Source: Candidatus Woesearchaeota archaeon
GTDB lineage: Archaea > Nanobdellota > Nanobdellia > Woesearchaeales > GW2011-AR4
Length of the DNA stretch: 16,027 nt
Direction of reading: 5' to 3'
Assembly (NCBI GenBank): GCA_013330825.1
Contig: DUHN01000039.1
Span: forward strand, 21,491 to 37,517
Shown in pieces: positions 13,583 to 16,027 of the stretch. Position numbers and translations under genes: made by a program. The notes under the pieces are model-generated. The model saw only the letters and a program-made list of their open reading frames with translations, searched no databases and was not told the origin of the DNA. The stretch's first letter is position 1; the number at the start of each line of letters is the position of its first letter.

Positions 13583-14083
13583 ATGGAATTGAGGTCCGCA
13601 CTCGCCACGTTGGAGTCCGATCCGGGATTCGCCGGCTGGAAGTCACTGCACAAGGACGCCTATTTCTCGCATGCGTTCACCATGCTCCAGGACCAGCAGG
13701 AGGACTGGCAGCTCGGGTTCTACCAGCACAAGGACGAGAAGATCACCACCTTCGTGGTCAAGCCGCACGGCGTGGAGATGCGGGACGCGGAAGAGACGTT
13801 CAAGCGCGAGGAGTCCAGGATAGAGGAGGTCCGGCTCCCGAAGAACGCGCTTGAGCTGAAGGAGGTCATCCGGAAGGCGAACGAGTTCCAGCAGGAGCGC
13901 TATCCCAAGGACAAGAGCATGAAGATCATCACCCTCCTGCAAAACCTGCCGGAGTACGGCAGCGTGTGGAACATCACCTACGTCACGCAGCAGTTCAACA
14001 CGCTCAACATGAAGATCCATCCCTCGACCGGGGAGGTGCTTGACCACAAGCTCTCCTCCATCTTCTCGTTCAGGCAGAAATGA
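13583..14083 (+). CDS. Conserved-looking hypothetical protein, 166 residues
   Basis: I do not know its function. The 166-residue protein starts MELRSALATLESDPGFAGW and has a Trp- and aromatic-rich early part (DWQLGFYQHKDEKITTFVV), a charged helix (NALELKEVIRKANEFQQERYP) and a C-terminal segment QNLPEYGSVWNITYVTQQF followed by TLNMKIHPSTGEVLDHKLSS. The last part, with an asparagine-aspartate rich turn 'STGEV', looks like the strand-turn pattern of PepSY-like domains, but this is a weak resemblance. There is no membrane segment. The start was chosen from the promoter; the frame continues upstream to 13388 only through the metallophosphoesterase gene in another frame. It may be a lineage-conserved small protein. 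Confidence 0.8.
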   Translation: MELRSALATLESDPGFAGWKSLHKDAYFSHAFTMLQDQQEDWQLGFYQHKDEKITTFVVKPHGVEMRDAEETFKREESRIEEVRLPKNALELKEVIRKANEFQQERYPKDKSMKIITLLQNLPEYGSVWNITYVTQQFNTLNMKIHPSTGEVLDHKLSSIFSFRQK

Positions 14084-14138
14084 TTTCCCGGTGAAGGCTA
14101 CCTATCCTCTCCACTCTCTAGGTTTCATTCCAATAGTG

Positions 14139-14146
14139 TTTAAATA
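14139..14146 (+). promoter_or_regulatory. TATA box of dut
   Basis: TTTAAATA predicts transcription from about 14168. This is downstream of the TTG at 14152, so translation should start at the ATG at 14176. Confidence 0.55.
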
Positions 14147-14175
14147 TTTCTTTGGAGGGAAAAAGCTGCCCGTCG

Positions 14176-14607
14176 ATGATAACCATCAGGATTAAACGGA
14201 CAAAGGACGCGATGCTTCCGCATTACGCCCATAAGGGAGATGCGGGCGTCGATCTGTACTCCTCGGAAGACGTGATCCTTGAGCCCATGAAGATTGCGCT
14301 CGTCCCCACTGGAATTTCCATGGCCATCCCGGAGGGATACGAGGGGCAGGTGCGGCCGAAGAGCGGCCTTGCGCTGAACCACGGCATTGCCCTGGTCAAT
14401 TCCCCCGGCACCATCGATTCCGGCTACCGGGGGGAGATCAGGATCATCGCCATAAATCTCGGGAAAAGGCCGTACACGGTGGAGAAAGGCAAGAAGATAG
14501 CGCAGATGGTGTTCCAAAGGGTGGAGCACGCCTCGTTCGAGGATGTGGGAGAGCTTGACGAGACCAGCAGGAATGAAGGCGGCTTCGGCAGCACCGGGCT
14601 GGGATAG
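14176..14607 (+). CDS. dut: dUTP diphosphatase (trimeric dUTPase)
   Basis: A 143-residue dUTPase that hydrolyses dUTP to dUMP and pyrophosphate, keeping uracil out of DNA and supplying dUMP for dTMP synthesis. The five family motifs are present in order: DAGVDLYS (22-29), RPKSGLA (60-66), GTIDSGYRGEI (78-88, with D81), GKKIAQMVF (105-113) and the C-terminal RNEGGFGSTG (132-141), which closes over the active site. All residues expected for a trimeric dUTPase seem in place; dCTP deaminase is less likely because of the GTIDSGYRGEI motif and length. The TTG at 14152 would lie upstream of the predicted transcript start. tmk, which acts in the same pathway, is 600 bases away on the other strand. 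Confidence 0.95.
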   Translation: MITIRIKRTKDAMLPHYAHKGDAGVDLYSSEDVILEPMKIALVPTGISMAIPEGYEGQVRPKSGLALNHGIALVNSPGTIDSGYRGEIRIIAINLGKRPYTVEKGKKIAQMVFQRVEHASFEDVGELDETSRNEGGFGSTGLG

Positions 14608-14623
14608 GGAAAGGGGAGGCACC

Positions 14624-14731
14624 ATGCAAAAATCAAACGTGAGCTTCAAGGCAGTACAGAAGAACACCAAGCTGAGCGCATTCGTGGAAGAGCCGGAGCC
14701 CAGTGAAGAGGAAGACGAGCCTTCGACGTGA
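14624..14731 (+). CDS. Probable small acidic-tailed protein, 35 residues, cotranscribed with dut
   Basis: The ATG at 14624 is preceded by GGGGAGG (14613-14619), a strong ribosome-binding sequence 4 bases away, and lies 16 bases after the dut stop codon. The 35-residue product starts MQKSNVSFKAVQKNTKL and ends in an acidic run (EEPEPSEEEDEPST). It has no membrane segment or cysteine. The Lys-rich front and Glu-rich tail could fold on a partner such as a nucleic acid or a protein complex, but I know no family. The strong start signal, rare in this window, is the main argument that it is real. Confidence 0.6.
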   Translation: MQKSNVSFKAVQKNTKLSAFVEEPEPSEEEDEPST

Positions 14732-14771
14732 CGATTTCTTTATTCACTTATTAGTGGTTACTTTAGAAAGA

Positions 14772-14779
14772 TTTAAATA
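14772..14779 (+). promoter_or_regulatory. TATA box of the cysteine-spaced membrane protein gene
   Basis: TTTAAATA is centred 27 bases before the ATG at 14803, so the transcript is probably leaderless. Confidence 0.55.
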
Positions 14780-14802
14780 CCCTTGCGGCGTTCCGTTCTC
14801 CC

Positions 14803-15225
14803 ATGTTCTTTGGAAAGAAAGGAGATGCCGGCGTGGGAGTCATCTTCATCATAGTCGTCATCGTCCTCTTCCTCATGTGGGTGGTGACGTACAGCCAGCG
14901 CGAGTGCAACAGCAACGAGGACTGCTCCAAGGATTCCTACTGCGGCTCTGACTTCTCGTGCCACCAGTACCCCAACATCGTGCAGCAGAAGGTTGCCGCG
15001 GCCGATTATACCGTTCCCGCGTTCCTGCTCGGCCTTTCCATCGTGGTCGCGGCCATCATCCTCAGGAAGAGGGACAGCGGCAATTCCCCCGCGGTAGCGC
15101 CGAGCGCCCCCCATTTTTCCCATCGCCCCACCCATGACGAAGGCGACCGCAGCATGGCGTCATCGCAGTATTTCGAGCATTACGGGGAGGATGCCACTCC
15201 CCTCGGCGGCGAGAAGCACCACTAA
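14803..15225 (+). CDS. Two-helix membrane protein with four evenly spaced cysteines
   Basis: A 140-residue protein with two likely membrane segments (about 11-30 and 71-87). Between them lies a loop of about 40 residues with cysteines at 35, 41, 47 and 53, spaced exactly C-x5-C-x5-C-x5-C. This loop is probably outside the cell, where the cysteines could form two disulfides. The C-terminal part after RKRDSG is Pro/His-rich and polar (PSAPHFSHRPTHDEG) and should be in the cytoplasm, given the basic residues after the second segment. I recognise no family. It ends 3 bases from the convergent tmk. A structural or sensing role is possible but unproven. Confidence 0.72.
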   Translation: MFFGKKGDAGVGVIFIIVVIVLFLMWVVTYSQRECNSNEDCSKDSYCGSDFSCHQYPNIVQQKVAAADYTVPAFLLGLSIVVAAIILRKRDSGNSPAVAPSAPHFSHRPTHDEGDRSMASSQYFEHYGEDATPLGGEKHH

Positions 15226-15228
15226 TCA

Positions 15229-15846
15229 CTAGGAAACCAGCCAGTCGACAGCCTTCTTCGCGTCCTCAAAGACGGATTGCGGCTTCCTGTTGGCGTCTAT
15301 GACCAGAATGTTGTCTTCGAGCCTGTCCTTCAGTGCAAGGAAATTGCTCCTCAGCTGCCTCATGAAATCGAGATTCTCGAATTTCTCCTTCAGCCTTCCG
15401 CTTATCCTTTTCAGGGCGGTTTCCGGCTTCACGTCCAGGAGTATGGCCACATCCGGCTTCCTGAATCCCTTGTTCATCTCCAGGATGCGGGCAAAAGGGA
15501 TGCCCTGGGTCTGCTGGAAGGCGAGGGTGGAGTAATAGTAGCGGTCGCATAGCACGATGTTGCAGCCATCGCCCTCCTCTGACAGGAATGGTCCGATGGT
15601 GCGCCTGAGATGGTCATCCCTGTCCCTGACGAAGAGCTCGAACAGCCTCTCCGCGTTCTGCTGGGGATCGCGCTCCTCTGCGAGCATCTTCCTGATCTGC
15701 TGCCCATACACCCCGGTGCTCGGCTCGCGGGTGGTGAGGAGCTTGAAGCGCTTGTCCTTCGAGAACAGGTGGTTGTGGAGCATCTTGATGAGCTCGGTCT
15801 TTCCAGAGCCGTCCATGCCGTCCACCACGATGAAGAGATTCCTCAT
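15229..15846 (-). CDS. tmk: Thymidylate kinase
   Basis: A 205-residue kinase that converts dTMP to dTDP on the way to dTTP. The P-loop reads DGMDGSGKT (9-17), TTREPSTGVYGQQIRKML follows with the family's REP motif, and DRYYYSTLAFQ (101-111) is the DRY motif that binds the nucleotide. DVAILLDVKPETALKRISGR carries the next conserved strand and the Arg-rich lid. The length is normal for archaeal and bacterial thymidylate kinases. A TATA box 26 bases upstream implies a leaderless transcript. Together with dut on the other strand it supplies the thymidine nucleotide pathway. Confidence 0.95.
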   Translation of the reverse strand: MRNLFIVVDGMDGSGKTELIKMLHNHLFSKDKRFKLLTTREPSTGVYGQQIRKMLAEERDPQQNAERLFELFVRDRDDHLRRTIGPFLSEEGDGCNIVLCDRYYYSTLAFQQTQGIPFARILEMNKGFRKPDVAILLDVKPETALKRISGRLKEKFENLDFMRQLRSNFLALKDRLEDNILVIDANRKPQSVFEDAKKAVDWLVS

Positions 15847-15868
15847 GCGGGAAGGCGCTTTTGCCTGT

Positions 15869-15876
15869 TTTATTAA
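15869..15876 (-). promoter_or_regulatory. TATA box of tmk
   Basis: The minus strand reads TTAATAAA, centred 26 bases before the ATG at 15846. It separates tmk from any gene further upstream. Confidence 0.5.
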
Positions 15877-15934
15877 GTTTGCTAAAGATGGGGCTCAGTA
15901 GAAAGTCTCGCTCACGCTCGGGGCAGCGCCGGGC

Positions 15935-16027
15935 TCACTCTTTGCTGTCGCAGAAGGATATGCGGTTCCCTCCCGTCAGCCTTTTCTTTCCCCTCCTCAC
16001 GGTAGGGCAAAGAAACACGCGGACGGA
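15935..16027 (-). CDS. Possible C-terminal end of a gene extending beyond the window
   Basis: An open frame enters the window at 16027 and stops at a TGA at 15935-15937, giving 30 codons that read ...VRVFLCPTVRRGKKRL and GGNRISFCDSKE. Most third codon positions are G or C and arginine is coded by AGG as in the neighbours, which supports coding. Another minus-strand frame is also open for about 37 codons, so the choice is uncertain. I cannot name a family from this fragment. The rest of the right margin (15847-15934) holds the tmk promoter and nothing else I recognise. Confidence 0.3.
   Translation of the reverse strand, partial: SVRVFLCPTVRRGKKRLTGGNRISFCDSKE

Noticed and set aside
14152..14175. 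TTG at 14152 as an upstream start for dut, and GGAGGG at 14154 as its ribosome-binding site
   Set aside because: Both lie before the transcript start predicted from the TATA box, and GGAGGG is 16 bases from the ATG, too far.
15880..16027. Right margin as the end of RNase P RNA or SRP RNA
   Set aside because: I compared purine-rich blocks with conserved RNase P and SRP elements and found no convincing match; an open frame explains the composition better.
1..16027. CRISPR array, insertion sequence, integrase or phage genes
   Set aside because: No regularly spaced direct repeats, transposase or integrase motifs, or terminal inverted repeats were found by reading the window.

Overview
The window is a piece of a GC-rich archaeal chromosome. 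The evidence is the archaeal order and sequence type of the ribosomal genes (L3-L4-L23-L2), a eukaryotic/archaeal-type primase, a Hef helicase-nuclease, an intron-containing tRNA without an encoded CCA, and AT-rich TATA boxes placed about 26 bases upstream of many start codons (leaderless transcription). The primase joins a PriS catalytic part and a PriL-like Fe-S part in one polypeptide. This is known from Nanoarchaeum and related lineages, so a DPANN archaeon is my best guess, but the window holds no rRNA to prove it.

Layout. From 1 to 2488, on the minus strand, lies the start of the big ribosomal protein operon: L3, L4, L23, and L2 cut by the window edge. Positions 2489-2831 are a spacer with several promoters and two possible tiny genes on the plus strand, one of them encoding a 13-residue, almost purely acidic peptide. 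From 2832 to 4391 (minus) is the primase fusion. It diverges from a small TOPRIM protein (4635-5030, plus) across a spacer with four GC-rich hairpins in a row. An unknown protein and the membrane protease HtpX follow on the plus strand; htpX has a perfect inverted repeat at its promoter. From 6362 to 10451 the minus strand carries an ArsA/Get3-type ATPase, Hef, and an unknown protein.

From 10554 the plus strand holds tRNA-Gly(CCC) with a 47-base intron, an AAA+ ATPase and VWA protein pair (magnesium-chelatase I/D type), a small metallophosphoesterase, a conserved-looking unknown protein, dUTPase, a probable 35-residue protein, and a two-helix membrane protein with evenly spaced cysteines. Thymidylate kinase comes back on the minus strand, and the last 93 bases may be the tail of another minus-strand gene.

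Functionally the window mixes translation (ribosomal proteins, tRNA), replication and repair (primase, TOPRIM protein, Hef), dTTP supply and dUTP removal (tmk, dut), and membrane or protein quality control (HtpX, ArsA/Get3-like ATPase, AAA+/VWA pair). Genes are tightly packed: htpX and the ArsA-like gene converge with 2 bases between them, and the Cys-rich membrane protein and tmk with 3. I see no insertion sequence, CRISPR array, phage gene or other clear sign of a mobile island. The parts least explained by known families are the acidic micro-ORF, the hairpin cluster beside the primase, the AAA+/VWA pair with no chelatase large subunit, and the small proteins around dut.
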